This document shows positions 1-11,628 of a stretch of DNA of 64,000 nucleotides, piece by piece. Each line of letters opens with the position of its first letter. Within the stretch, counting starts at the first letter, position 1. The DNA comes from Pterobdella sp. o SKG-2022 (Eukaryota > Annelida > Clitellata > Hirudinida > Piscicolidae). Made by a program: the position numbers and the translations under genes. Location: positions 3,964,037-4,028,036 of the forward strand of contig OZ038325.1 in NCBI GenBank assembly GCA_964035795.1, read 5' to 3'. The notes under the pieces were generated by a model. It did not search any database and had not been told where the DNA came from. It was given only the letters and a program-made list of their open reading frames with translations.

Positions 1-584
1 AATTAAAATTTAAAGTTATGAACCTTTTTCATTAATTTAACGTTTCAAAAATAAAACAATAACACTTCAAATTAGAACTTGTAAATGTTTTTTGATGTCT
101 GAACACCAACTACTCAAAATTGATAAAAAATTCAAACTTGGCCTAGAAAATTATTTAATAAACAGTTTTTTATTGTAAAATAATTATAACGTAATCTTTA
201 GAGAAAATCTTATGAAATATTCTCATACAAACTTAATTTGACCGCCTAATTACTTTTTGTTTTAGCGCTTAGTTTTAATTCCAAAATAAGAAGAATACAA
301 AATACGTATTCAAAGAAATAATTACTTTATAGTTTTTACTTTGTAAACTTGGACGTTTGTTCTAATTATGGTATAAAAAACGGAATCAATTCATAAAGGT
401 AGAGGTGATAACAAGAAAAAAGCAAGTAGAGTTTATGAAAAATTTGAAGTGAAATTTTTTTAAAATTATAACTAATAAAAGAAACAAAAATTATTTTAAA
501 ATCTTTCGCCAATATCAATGTGAGAATGTACAAGGAAGTGCCATCGAATATGAATAAACAAATCAAGTCAGTCCAAAAAGAAAT
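1..584. other. AT-rich sequence, no gene seen
   Basis: No credible coding region, RNA gene or mobile-element motif was recognised on either strand. The short reading frames here are low-complexity. Confidence 0.6.
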
Positions 585-608
585 AATAATAATAATAATA
601 ATAATAAC
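585..608. repeat. (AAT)n microsatellite at a LINE 5' junction
   Basis: A short run of AAT units, interrupted by one AAC, lies immediately upstream of the truncated LINE that begins near 616. The same arrangement occurs at 22079 and 24793, so this may be a remnant of a target site. Confidence 0.8.
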
Positions 609-615
609 AATAATG

Positions 616-1905
616 GTTGGTTGAAACTAAAAGACAAAATTCCACAAAACCAAGCAGCATACCAGTCCGGCCGAAGCACAACGGAGCATGTTTTCGCTGT
701 TAAGCAGCTAGCGGGAAAAGCGATAAAATCAAGCAGCTACAAAATATATATTTTAATGCTTGATATGCCAAAAGCCTTTGACACAGTCAACAGAAAACTG
801 CTACTTGACCAGCTAGACAAAATATCGGAGCCGGATGAGATATTTTTACTTAGTGTTCTTATAAATGAAACAACGCTACAAATCAAAGTTGACAAACACC
901 TTAGTGAAAAAATTCAAACCAACACAGGCATCATTCATGGAGACTGCCTAAGCGCTACTTTGTTCCTAGTTTATCTAGCCTCATGCCTCAGTAGTCCACA
1001 AGCAAAAATAAATCCCAACAATGAAAAATTCCTTATGGAATCTAAATACCAGATGACATCACCTGGGTTACAACCTCAAAACAAGACATAGAAAATGCCA
1101 AATCAAAAATACCAATACAGTTAGCACAAAACAACTTTGAAATAAATAAAAAAAATCTGAAGAATATTCAATTCCTAGCATTACTTCACCTCAAAAATGG
1201 AAAAAATGTAAAATCCTGAGAAGCTACGTACACAACAACACTGACATAGAAAACATAAAACACAATAAAAAAGCACAACCATATCTTTACCAGTAAAAAA
1301 ACAAGTATAGACCACAAGAAACGGATCTTCAAAGCTTACGCAGAAAGTGTTTTTTTATACAACAGCGAGCTATGGGTATTAACACAAACGCAAGAAGATA
1401 AGATAAATGCGTTTCATAGAATACTTCTAAGACAAATAATTAATATTCGTTGGCCTAAAACTATTTCAAACAACGACTTATATAGAATATCAAAAATAGA
1501 CACACCATGGAGCTGGACAATAAAAAAAAGACGCCTCAACTGGTTAGGGCATCTGATGAGGAAACTTCTGCTCTCAAGGCTCTAGAAGAAGTAAAAAGAT
1601 CTGGGAAAAAAAGCGAAGAAGGCCCCCTCTTACATGGTGGAAAACTATCTTAAAAGACACAAACTTAAACTTAGAACAAATAGAAGAAATGTGTCAAGAT
1701 AAAAAAATATGGAGAAAGTTTGTTAAAAACGTGATACCTATAAACATAGGTATAACACGAACATTTATATATAATGCAAAAAAAGTATTTCCAAAAGTAT
1801 TGAGAAAAGATTTTTTTTTACAAAAACCTTCAGCAGAAGAAAAAAACATTCTAAAAAAGAGTCTAGAAGGAAGTAAAATTGAAATTTTATAAAAGAACAT
1901 ATGTA
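616..1905 (+). mobile_element. 5'-truncated, frame-broken non-LTR retrotransposon (RT fragment)
   Basis: The frame at 621-1091 carries reverse transcriptase motifs in the usual order: a QAAYQSGRSTTEHVF block, LDMPKAFDTVNR (palm motif A, catalytic D), and GIIHGDCLSATLF where active elements have G(V/I)xQGD. After this the frame is broken. Around 1330-1600 another frame gives a C-terminal LINE signature, LYNSELWVL followed by RRLNWLGHLMR, and 1689-1892 holds a lysine-rich tail. The YADD box is not readable. The 5' end starts beside (AAT)n, and the 3' end runs into AT-rich sequence with ATT/AAT units. It resembles the LINE at 14641-16035, which shares the 'QSG.RSTT' and 'AFDTVNR' blocks. Dead copy; clade not assigned. 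Confidence 0.8.
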
Positions 1906-2365
1906 TTATTAGTAATATTATTGTTAAAATTCAAAGTTTTTCAGATAACAATGAAGTAATATTCAAAAAAATAATTCGTAATCACACAGAATATATCTGT
2001 CAAAGTAACCCACAGGCAATTAAATATTATCAGTTTTCGATCAAAAAATTTTCAAACACTTAATATCTCATATTTTTTACAGATCGAAGCTATAACAGAC
2101 TATTCTGAAAACATTTTTAATCTTTAATAAATATTTAACAATTCCGTGTAGTTTTTGTGTATTTTAAGATTTTACTAAACACTAAAAATTAGGGATAAAA
2201 AATAAAAATTAGTATGTATTTTCAAAATATATTTTTTGAGATATATATATAACAAAAAAGATCGTATTGGTCGAACAGAGAAAATATTGCAAGCTTTTTT
2301 GCGCGCCGCAAGCTTCAATTCGTAAGCTATATTACCGCAAGCACAACACTCCTAGATGAGCAATG
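1906..2365. other. AT-rich spacer between two LINE remnants
   Basis: No coding signal or repeat family was recognised. Confidence 0.5.
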
Positions 2366-4770
2366 TTTTTTTTTAACACAATTCTTTTATTGATATAAAC
2401 AACTACATGAAATTCAAAAGATTTAAGTGAAATGAATAACAAAACTAATTAAAACAATTTATAAGAATATAAGAAAATGGCTTAAATAGAAACAATTCAA
2501 ATTAATAAAACATGCCTTTCAAAGGTATAATGATATACAGTAAATGAAATGGCATAAAAAAAAAACAAAACAAAGAATTCAAATCGAATGAAATAAAAAA
2601 TAAGGTAATAGCAGACTAGATTTATAACATAGAGCTGTTTAGAATATATTTTTTAAAAGGGTTTTGAATAATTTTAATGATTTTATGGATTTAAGATTAT
2701 CTGGTAATTGATTCCAGCATTTAGCACCTTTTATTTTTAAAGATAATTTTTTTTTATTAGCTCTATATTTTTCTATAATTAAATTGTTATTATTTCCTAT
2801 ATTGTAGTTATAGGTTTTAGTGTTAAAGAAATTAGAGAAAGAGTCAGAAAGAAGATTATTTATATGTTTAAAACTAAATATTAAGATGTGTAATATATTT
2901 ATGTTAATTATATTCAATATTTCTAAATCTTTATAATTAATATGTTTATCAAATGGATAATTAAAGATAGTTCTGGTTGTTAAGTTTTGTAGTGTTTGAA
3001 TTTTTTTTATATTAGATTTATAATTACATGCCCAAACAGTGTTACAATAATTAATATGTGGATAAAAGAGAGAGTAATACAAGCACAAGAGAGTTTTAGT
3101 ATTTAGTTTATAAGTCTTTTTTAAGAAATATATTTTACTCTTTATTTTATATAGTTTATTCACTAGATAGTCAATATGATGTTTAAAACTTAAATTATTA
3201 TCAAATATTATACCCAAGTATTTAAAGGTGATTTTATAAGTAATAGGATTGTTATCTAATACAAAATTCAAATTATTTATATTGAAATTAGTAGTAATGT
3301 TTTTGAAAACAGTATAATAAGTTTTATTTGTATTAACCACAAGATAATTGAATTCAAACCAATTATTAATACTTTTTAATTCATTATTTATTTGTTCATA
3401 ATTATCATTAATAATAGGAAAAGAAATAAGAATATCATCAGCATGAGTGTATCATATTTATTATTGTTGATAGGAAAATCATTAATAAATAAGATGAATA
3501 GTAAAAGACCTAATATTGAACCTTGAGTAACTCCCCTAGATTTAATGAAAGATTTGGATTGTACCCCATTCAAATCAACCACTTGATTTCTGTTTTTTAT
3601 ATAAGATTCTATCCACTTAATTGATAATAATGAAAAATTAAGTCTATGAAGTTTTTCGAATAATAAATCAAAATTTATGCAAAAAAAATACTGACTTAAA
3701 AATTTTTTAGTTCCAAGTTTTTTACAATATTATATTTAAACATATCTAAGCATAAGTTTGTTGATTTATTTTTGAGAAATCCATATTGGTTAGTGTTAAT
3801 TAATTTATTTATATCTAAAAAATTATAAATTTGGTCATAGGCAATTTTTTCTATTATTTTTGAAAATATAGGAGTTATTGTAATTGGTTTATAATTGTTT
3901 AAGGCTTGCTTATTACTTTTATTTTTTAATATAGGTATAATTTTACTGTTTTTTAAAATTTCCAAAAATACACCTTCTTTAAAGGACATATTAATTAAAT
4001 TGACAAAATATTGAGAATTATATAATATAATAGTTTTGAAACCATCATAGTTCAATCCATAAATATCGTTAGAATGAGATATATTTATTTGCTTTAATCT
4101 AAAAAGAATATCATTAATTTCTACATTATTAAAATTGAAATAGTTATCAAGATTATCTAGAATTGGAATGTTGGATGGGATAAACTTAGGATTATTAATA
4201 TTCTTTTTACTAGAATCAATATTATTATTATTATTAATTATATTGAGATCATGGTTAGAAAAATGGTCATTGAAAATATCCGCTAGTTTGTATTTATTAG
4301 TAATCTTTATTTCGTTTATTTGTGTTATATTGTATTGATTGTTTTCTACCTTACTATTATTAGTTAGACTATTTAGAAACTTCCATAGTTTATTTTGATT
4401 ATTGTTATATCCATCAATTTTTGTGTTAAAATAATTTTGTTTTGCTAGTCTTATAACTTTTTTGAGAATTTTAGTATATATAGTGTATTTTTCATTGTTC
4501 AATAAAGTTGGATTTTTTAAATAGTTTTTTTATAATCTAAATTTAGTATTCATAAAATTTAATATTCCAAAAGTCATCCATTCTGTATTATAATTTACAA
4601 TGGGATTATTCATGTTATTTGTGAGACTATTTTTAAAAAGAGGAAGTAATGTTCTTATAAATATATTAAAATTGTCTTTTACATTATCATAATATACACT
4701 AAATAAATCACTAATTTTTATGTTATTAATAAATAATTTTAAGTTATCTAATGATAATACTATATTATAT
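2366..4770 (-). mobile_element. CR1-like LINE, copy A: 5'-truncated ORF2, 3' UTR and poly(A)
   Basis: Read on the minus strand, 4770-4503 gives the end of the endonuclease-to-RT linker with stops and shifts. 4502-3696 encodes the N-terminal half of the RT: a 'NYKPITITPIFSKIIEKI' block and 'NQYGFLKNKST'. 3582-3388 gives RGVTQGSILGLLLFILFINDF (palm motif B). Next to it, in a shifted frame near 3445, lies HADD where YADD is expected. 3340-2639 encodes the RT thumb and C terminus (FKYLGIIFD, HINYCNTVWACN, CWNQLPDNLKSIKSLKLF). The 3' UTR (2638-2375) and poly(A) (T-run at 2366-2374) match the tail of copy B at 53290-53571 almost base for base, which fixes the 3' end. The intervening frameshifts make it a dead copy, though decay is light. 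Confidence 0.9.
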
Positions 4771-6036
4771 TAAAGTATATTATTTGATGGTTACAATAAA
4801 TCGTCGTTTTGAGCGCCTGAGCTCAACTCATTTTTATTATAAAACAAAATTTCTTAGATAAATATTATTTAATGATTTATAATACCCGAATAAATAACAT
4901 TTTTTGTCAACCAATCAAATATGTTTTCGTGAGGTTGTGGCTTGTATGTTTCGATCAACTATGCTTCCTGAACCACAGAATAATGAACACTGTAATTTAG
5001 TTAAATAAATTTTTTTGTGAATATCTAATTTTCTTAAAATCTTTGCATTTATAAATAGCTACTTTGCATATATAAGTAGCCCATTAGCCAAATCGACGAC
5101 CACTATCTAGTGAGCCAATATCAATGACTTTTGATCTCTTTTGATTGGTTGAAAGAAAAAGTAAGAAAGAATTTAAATACAATGAAATATACTTTATAAA
5201 ACTGTTTTTTAAACTTATCAATACAGTTTTTTGCAATTCAATTATTTTTTTAAAAATAAAGATTTTTTAATTATTTCAATGGAACATGACCGCTTTTGAT
5301 TGGTTGGAAAAAAGTAAGTGTGGTTTTATGAAAAAAAATGTAATTTATAATATAATATAATCCATAAAATTCTTTTCAAATACATCGACAAATATTTTGC
5401 TTTTTATCCAATTTATTTTTTTTGTGAAATAGCGGTTTTTATTTAATTCGTTTAAACGAAGTTATTTATTTCAGTTTTTATTTTTCGAAAAATGAGGATT
5501 TTAAAGATACTTTATTTTGAAGTAACTAAAATTTTCGATAAGTACAATCTTATCTTAATTCATTAGTGAGATATTGTAAGAATTGTTCAGATATATAAAG
5601 TAATAATCATAGTTAGTTAAGAGATTAAAGTTAATGTTTTAAGAAAGGTTGTAATTAAAGTTATTGTAATTATTTATTTCAAAGGATCTTCATTTATCTT
5701 TTTTCTTGTCTTTCTATATCATTCTTTGGTTTTTTATTTTTTTTAGAAGAAGATCCCATACTTTTGATTTCACTGCCATTCGGGGATCATTGTAAGCATT
5801 GTTTTTTGAATCTTGTTTCCGTATCTCAAGGCTCTCTCTTATTGTTAGGTTTCTTTGTAAGTTGTTTTTTTTGAAATGTTTTAATTAATGTAATTTTTGC
5901 AAAATAATTTTGAGTATGAGAAGATTCGAGGGATTTCCTTTTTAATGTTCGTTTAAAATATTCAGCTTTTTTTAATAAATTAATAAAATAGGTGTTAAAT
6001 TTCTGATCATCATAAGGCTCTAACTCTGAGAAGATC
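4771..6036. other. Gene-free AT-rich stretch with a repeated 12-mer
   Basis: No gene is clear. The 12-mer TTTGATTGGTTG occurs at 5140-5151 and 5295-5306 and inverted at 4908-4919. This could be the remnant of a short inverted-repeat element. On the minus strand around 5840-5690 there is an open stretch (ESLEIRKQDSKN...) that could belong with the fragment at 6037-6425, but nothing confirms it. Confidence 0.4.
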
Positions 6037-6425
6037 TTATATTTCTTCTTCTTGACTCATTTTCTTTGGTTTTTGTATAATACCACTTTTTTTCTTCTTT
6101 ATAGAACTCTGAAACTCGGATTTTTGAGCTTCAGTTCCATAATTATCAGTCACCATTACAGTGGTGAGCTGATACCCATTTATGTTGACACCATGTGTTG
6201 AATCTGATAGGAAACAAAAAAATAAAATAAATGTGTAAAAAATAAGATGAAAAATTAGAACCTATTTGAATCACATGTTTGGGTTTTTGGGTTTACAGTA
6301 CTTTTCTCCTTCTATCATCTGCTGATCTTCGGCTAAAATTATTACAGTATCTTCATCAGCCAAGTCACAAGAGGAAAGTTCCTTTAGCAATTTTGAAAAT
6401 TTTATGAAGTCTTCTTTTTTTCTTT
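6037..6425 (-). pseudogene. Possible MULE-type transposase-like fragment (or spliced host exons)
   Basis: On the minus strand, 6212-6037 reads S-DSTHGVNINGYQLTTVMVTDNYGTE and ends in a lysine-rich tail and a TAA stop. DSTHG...Y.LTT..V.D..G resembles the region around the first catalytic aspartate of MULE/FLYWCH-associated transposases. Upstream, about 6425-6280, a separate open segment reads KLLKELSSCDLADEDTVIILAED and could be the preceding part of the same protein. The two are separated by stops at 6270-6215. A pyrimidine-rich stretch ending in CAG sits just before DSTHG, so either an intron or decay could explain the gap. It lies head-to-head with GTF3C3. Family assignment is by motif only. 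Confidence 0.35.
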
Positions 6426-6830
6426 TAACCAAGTTTCTAGATTTGTAAAATCAGTTTCGTGTAGATTTTTCTATAATTTGAACTAACTTTTTATAGGTTC
6501 GCGGCCAACATTTTTTATGTTATCCAGAGGTATTCTCTGAAATAAATGAGAATTTTTCCAAAACATTAAATTTTGAGTAAAAATTAATTGAAATTGGTAA
6601 AGTATTCAATTAATCAGCAATTGAAGATTTGAAAGAAAAACATTCAGCTACAATCAGTAAAAATAAAAACTCAGTCGTACCAAAATATTTAAATAATCGA
6701 ATTTTTATAAAAATTAAAATAGTTTTTATGTTGAATTAAAAAAACATTAAATTTATTTTTAAAATTAAATGCTAGTTTTTTAACTTTTAGTTTAGACATG
6801 TTTACTTTTAGATGCACATAAACTACAAAT

Positions 6831-9149
6831 ATGGAAAAATCATCTATGATGGAAATTAGTGAAATTATAGGTGAAAATGTTGAAGAAGAGCAAGTAAACG
6901 CCGAAGAAATAAATCAATTAGGATTGTTCATTGAAGAAATTCGATCTGAAATCGAAGTCCGCTCGAAATCCACAACATTAGGTACTAGAAGGCCTAGAAA
7001 GCTTAAAAGTGCTGTGGCTGGTTTAATGGGAGAAGCAAATATACAATATGCTTCTGGTAATTTCAATGAAGCTATAAAGATGAGCATGGAAGTAATCAGA
7101 AATGCTCCAGACTCACCCGACCCATTCCAATTGCTTGCCATTATTTATGAAGAATCAGGACAGTTTGAAAAAAGTGTTCAATATGGTTTGGTGGCAGCTT
7201 TTTTAACTAGGACTAACATTGAAGAATGGATGACTGTTGCAAACAAAGCAATTAACCTTAAGAATTATAAGCTTGCTCACATGTGCTATGAAAAGATTTG
7301 TAAGCTTGATTCCAATAATGAAGAATTTTGGGTAACTAAGTGTGATCTCATGAAAAAGTCAGGTTTCGACAAGAAAAAGATTCTTGAATCATACACAAAT
7401 ATTCTATATATAGAAAAAAATAAAGATGCTGATAGATATATAAAAATGGCAAGAAATTTATTCATGGAGTTTATTTCAATTTCCGAAACTGATAAAGCTA
7501 AAGAAATTATGATTAAAGCTTTAGAGTTTCATCCAAAATTAGTAACCAAATCAGACATAAACCTTTTGATAGAAGTGCTTTTCATGCAGAATGATTATGA
7601 AACTTCTTTTGAAATCTTGCAAAAGCATTGTGGTGTAAGCATTTATGATGAAATCATCGACAACAATCTTCAACAAAATCTCACATTCCAAAATGACTTA
7701 CCAGTTGACTTTCTATCAAAGTTATTAATCTCATTGATTCATCTCAAAAAACATTCTTTAACAGAGACAGCTTTAAAAAAATTATTGAAAGAAGATTGTG
7801 AGGCTGTTGGAGATTTGTACATGGATGTAGGAGAAGCATTCATGAAAAAGAATGTCTTTGAAAAGGCAGAACAAATGTTCAAATTGTTGGTGAATTCAGT
7901 CAAGTACAATCTGCCAGCTGTTTGGTTGAAATATGGCGAAGCCCTAAAAGCTCAAATGAAAGTTTCAGAAGCTATCAATGTTTATTCACGTGTTGTTGAA
8001 ATGGCTCCTGATCACGTGGAGGCCAGAATTATTCTTTCCAGTTTTTATCAGCAGGTTGGTTCCAATGATCAGGCCTTGTTGGTTCTGAACTCTAGCGTAA
8101 ACTTGGACAACATCACTGATTCAGATCTCAAAATGTTGTTCAACTATTGTTTTTATTTAGAGAATCAGAATAAGAATAAGGAATTTATAAAATTATCAAC
8201 AAAGGTGTTAACTTTTTGTTGCAACCAAGTTTTGACAGAGAAAAACAAATACGAAGTATCAAACAACAGAATGTTACGTCTGCGCAACTTCATTTACCAC
8301 CATGCAGTCAACTGGATCTTCAGCAAAGGAGACATGCCTAAAAAGGTCATCAACCTCATCCCATTTGCGGACCAAATATGGCAACTTTTCACCCACCTTA
8401 AAACCAGTCTTATCTCTCTGAAAATTTTTCAAAAACTCTTTTCTCTCACTCTTCTCATGGTCATATGCCCTGCATTTTATAATAACACATCTAGGTCTGC
8501 AGAACTCGAATATATATGTCTCATTGCTGGAATATTGGCCAAAAAGGTTAATTTCTCTTACTACATCGTAAGAAACTACATCATAAAAGGACAGAAGAAC
8601 AGTCGTATCTGGAACGTACTCAACAGAATTATAATCATTTCACAAGATCTGAGATATAACAGGTTTTGTATAAGGCTCGCCATGAAACATCCTGACAACC
8701 TGGCTCTTTGCCAACTTAACGGCCACAACGCCCTGTTAGCTGGTTCATACAAACATGCCTTGGGAGAGTACTTCATGTGTCTAAAACTTGATTGTCTTAA
8801 CCCCATACACTATTTTATGATTGGTCTGTGCTACATCCACTTTGTATGCCAGAAATTTACCTCACATCGTCACATGCTCACTATCCAAGCTGTTTCGTAT
8901 CTGAACCACTACAAAGTATTAAGAGGAAATCATGAGGAGGTCTTGTACAATCTGGGTAGGGCCATGCACCAGCTGGGACTTCTCAGTCATGCAGTTTCAT
9001 TTTACAAAAAGGTACTCGAGGCTCCCAATAATTTCAACGAAGGCTTTTTTAGCTTGAAAAGAGAAGCTGCATACAACCTCCATCTCATCTATCTCAAGAC
9101 ATCACCTGAACTGGCCATAGATATCTTGCATCGACACTTGATTGTATGA
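6831..9149 (+). CDS. GTF3C3: General transcription factor 3C polypeptide 3 (TFIIIC subunit, TFC4/TFIIIC102 family), single-exon gene
   Basis: Encodes a 772-residue TPR protein. In animals and yeast this subunit is the scaffold of the tau-A lobe of TFIIIC. It binds promoter-bound TFIIIC to TFIIIB (Brf1/Bdp1), so that RNA polymerase III can be recruited to tRNA and other genes in the nucleus. Seen here: an acidic N terminus (about 1-40), then GLMGEANIQYASGNFNEA (about 64-81), the characteristic start of the N-terminal TPR array, which continues to about 165. A second TPR block follows at about 324-420 and a C-terminal block at about 628-735. The ATG at 6831 is followed by an uninterrupted frame to TGA at 9147. 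It is a little shorter than the vertebrate protein (about 890), mostly at the N terminus. No intron is visible in a gene that is multi-exonic in vertebrates. Base composition is visibly less AT-rich after about 8280. AATAAA at 9268-9273 could be its polyadenylation signal. Confidence 0.9.
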   Translation: MEKSSMMEISEIIGENVEEEQVNAEEINQLGLFIEEIRSEIEVRSKSTTLGTRRPRKLKSAVAGLMGEANIQYASGNFNEAIKMSMEVIRNAPDSPDPFQLLAIIYEESGQFEKSVQYGLVAAFLTRTNIEEWMTVANKAINLKNYKLAHMCYEKICKLDSNNEEFWVTKCDLMKKSGFDKKKILESYTNILYIEKNKDADRYIKMARNLFMEFISISETDKAKEIMIKALEFHPKLVTKSDINLLIEVLFMQNDYETSFEILQKHCGVSIYDEIIDNNLQQNLTFQNDLPVDFLSKLLISLIHLKKHSLTETALKKLLKEDCEAVGDLYMDVGEAFMKKNVFEKAEQMFKLLVNSVKYNLPAVWLKYGEALKAQMKVSEAINVYSRVVEMAPDHVEARIILSSFYQQVGSNDQALLVLNSSVNLDNITDSDLKMLFNYCFYLENQNKNKEFIKLSTKVLTFCCNQVLTEKNKYEVSNNRMLRLRNFIYHHAVNWIFSKGDMPKKVINLIPFADQIWQLFTHLKTSLISLKIFQKLFSLTLLMVICPAFYNNTSRSAELEYICLIAGILAKKVNFSYYIVRNYIIKGQKNSRIWNVLNRIIIISQDLRYNRFCIRLAMKHPDNLALCQLNGHNALLAGSYKHALGEYFMCLKLDCLNPIHYFMIGLCYIHFVCQKFTSHRHMLTIQAVSYLNHYKVLRGNHEEVLYNLGRAMHQLGLLSHAVSFYKKVLEAPNNFNEGFFSLKREAAYNLHLIYLKTSPELAIDILHRHLIV

Positions 9150-9267
9150 GATTTCAAAAGAATTGAAGCATTTTCTAATTCTTAATTCTGTAAAATACTA
9201 AAAATCGTTTATTCTTGAAACATACTTTTGAAGAAATTTTAAATTCTGTGAAAATAATTTTTTCAGC

Positions 9268-9273
9268 AATAAA
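9268..9273 (+). promoter_or_regulatory. Candidate polyadenylation signal of GTF3C3
   Basis: AATAAA lies 119 bases after the GTF3C3 stop codon. In AT-rich DNA this hexamer is common by chance, so the assignment rests on position only. Confidence 0.35.
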
Positions 9274-9435
9274 GGCTTTTGTGGTGAAAAAATTTTTACT
9301 AAAAATTGAAGGTAATTATTATCAACAGGTTCGATCACTTCAAAAATGTACCGTGTACGTTTGGTTTTTGAAGTCAAGTTCGTTCATGAAAAAAAAGTTT
9401 ATCAGCTCTAGCTATACAATAGAAAGCTTTAAATA

Positions 9436-9461
9436 CAGTAAACTTTGCATAAGTTGGATTC
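9436..9461 (+). repeat. Terminal inverted repeat, left end of Tigger element
   Basis: Pairs with the right end at 11603-11628 over roughly 25 positions with a handful of mismatches. TA precedes it at 9434-9435. Confidence 0.85.
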
Positions 9462-9823
9462 AAATAGGCCAAGCAAAAAAATTTGAGTTAGGCTAAGACA
9501 AACTTTATTCAACGAAACATGTCCATCGTTGAGCAATAAGAAGTTGTTTAAACACTATAATCACAAACCCAGACTGTTGAGATACTGTAATCACAATAAC
9601 GAATTTCATTCACTAATGAAAATATTAAAAAAAGTAATTTTGAAACAACATTGAGTTTTATAGGGCATTTATTCAGTATATCAAAATTAATTTAAAACTG
9701 AATTTCATGAGTCATTCATTTAAAGTATTCGGTTAACTTTTTCTACTTGAGACTGTTTTGACTTATTCCCAGAAGGACATTCTCACACTGATTTGTGACG
9801 TCTTCTATGGCATGGTTCTGCAT

Positions 9824-11249
9824 CTACAGGCCATATATTGGAAGTGTGCCAAGTGCTGAGTATGCATCTGCCAGTCTAACTTTTGGCTGCTCTTCATTCT
9901 CATCATCATCTTGGTCATTGTCACTAGCATTCCCTGTCGCATTTTGAACAGCATTGTTTATCTCCTCATTTGTCATGATGAATGAAGTTGCTGCATTCTC
10001 ATCAATAGTCTTCAACCTGGCACACAGTGTCACCATAAACTAATGACAGCCGGTCCCAAATGTTCCTGAAAGAAGCAGTTGAGATCTCTCCTTGTACTGT
10101 TTGGATCAAATAGGCTTCCTCTGAAGCCTCGAATCTAGCATTCATGTAACAGTTTGCTATAGTTTGTGCTGTCACTTTCATCCAGGCTCTCTAAGGCAAT
10201 GACGGCATCTAATATATCTCAAGAGAAGGGCGTGTCATTATCCGCAGTTTCCAGACGTCTGTTGGCCAAAATAAAGCGATAGTAAAATTTAAGATTATGA
10301 TGCCAGCGTCCATTAGCTGAGAGACTCTTGTAGTGTTTGGTGGCAAAAATCAATTCCACATTGCTCATTTCTATGAAAGGGTGAGCTGGGCAATTGTCTA
10401 CAAGGAGGGGTATGTGTCAGCTTTCAAGTCGCATCCTTCTGTCCAGTTTTCTCATCCAATCTTCAAATAATGCTTTTGTCATCCATGCTTTTTTGTTCGC
10501 TGTGTATTCCACTGGTACAGTGACATTTTGAAGGCACGTGGTCTCTTGCTCTTGCCAATGACAAATAAAGGCAATTTATCTGACCCATCCATATTGACAC
10601 CCACCAATATAGTAATTCTAGTTTTTGGCTGTTTTGTCCTATGGTAAGTCTTTCCTGCAAAACCAAGAGAGTTGTCTGGAAAAAGCTTCCAAAAAAGACC
10701 TGTCTCATCTGCATTATAAATCTCAGATGGCCTGTATCATTGCAAAATTCTAGTTAACTTCTCCTCTTTCCAATGACGCACAACCTCATTATCCACTCCG
10801 CCTGACTCACCAGCCTTATGTACACGGACAATGTCATATCTCTTTTTGAGCCTGTCAATCCATGACGCTGATATTGGTATGGTGTCATCTGGGGGGATTT
10901 TTAAGCAAAACTTGTTAGTTTGTTGTAAAAGCATACATCAATCAATTCGAAGATCTGGCCGTAAAGACATTTCTCTAAACCAAAGAATCATTGCTTTGTC
11001 AGCATCGGGATGAGTCACAGTACGAGTTCTTTTAACGGCGGTTGCCCTGGCATCTGGACTGACACACTCTGCTTCAATTTTTTACCGGTTTTTCATGATG
11101 CCACTCAAGGAGCTTGTACTCAAACTAAAATGTGCAGCAATCTCTTTCAGCTTCATTGATTTGTTGGCTTCCACATAATTGATTATCTGCAACTTTTTCT
11201 CGTATGTTTTAGTCTGTATTTTTTTTTTGATTGTTGTTATATTAGCCAT
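9824..11249 (-). pseudogene. Tigger/pogo transposase pseudogene
   Basis: Translation begins at the ATG at 11249. An N-terminal helix-turn-helix of the CENP-B/psq type follows (LKEIAAHFSLSTSSLSGIMK), interrupted by a TAA just after it. The second DNA-binding (CENP-B-like) part includes the stretch ending ISASWIDRLKKRYDIV (around 10850). The DDE domain begins with YNADETGLFWK (about 10691-10722; catalytic D) and GKTYHRTKQPKTRITILV. After a frameshift, LLVDNCPAHP (about 10383-10405) supplies the second catalytic D. The acidic C-terminal tail with DNDQDDDENEEQPKVRLADA is at 9824-10036. At least four in-frame stops mean no functional protein. Confidence 0.85.
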
Positions 11250-11602
11250 ACTGATGTATTAAACAAGTCTCGACTAAGTGCCGCCAAGCAGCCATAGAAT
11301 AAAACAAAAAGTCAAGAAATTGAAGTTTTTTTTTTCAAATGGTTAAAGAAAAAACAAAACATTGAAAATATTGAATAAACAAATTTTGAAAAAAAAATTA
11401 AAAAAACTGAAATTTTCGAAAGTCCGACTCAAGCAGGGTTAAATGTACAGGAATCTAGGTAAATGTACTAGTGAATTTTGTCCGATATAGGCGAAAATCC
11501 GACTTGTAGAACCCGACTTATGAGCAGATTTCCAATTTAAATTAATATTCATTTAAACGTTCCATGGATTTAGTCCTAGATAAAAGAATTTTCCACTTAT
11601 AC

Positions 11603-11628
11603 GAATCCGACATAAGCGAGATTTACTG
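11603..11628 (-). repeat. Terminal inverted repeat, right end of Tigger element
   Basis: Reverse complement matches the left end at 9436. Followed by TA at 11629-11630. Confidence 0.85.

Noticed and set aside
6831..9149. GTF3C3 as a decayed retropseudogene
   Set aside because: The frame is intact over 772 codons and all TPR blocks are present; no poly(A) remnant or target duplication was found nearby, though a functional retrocopy remains possible.
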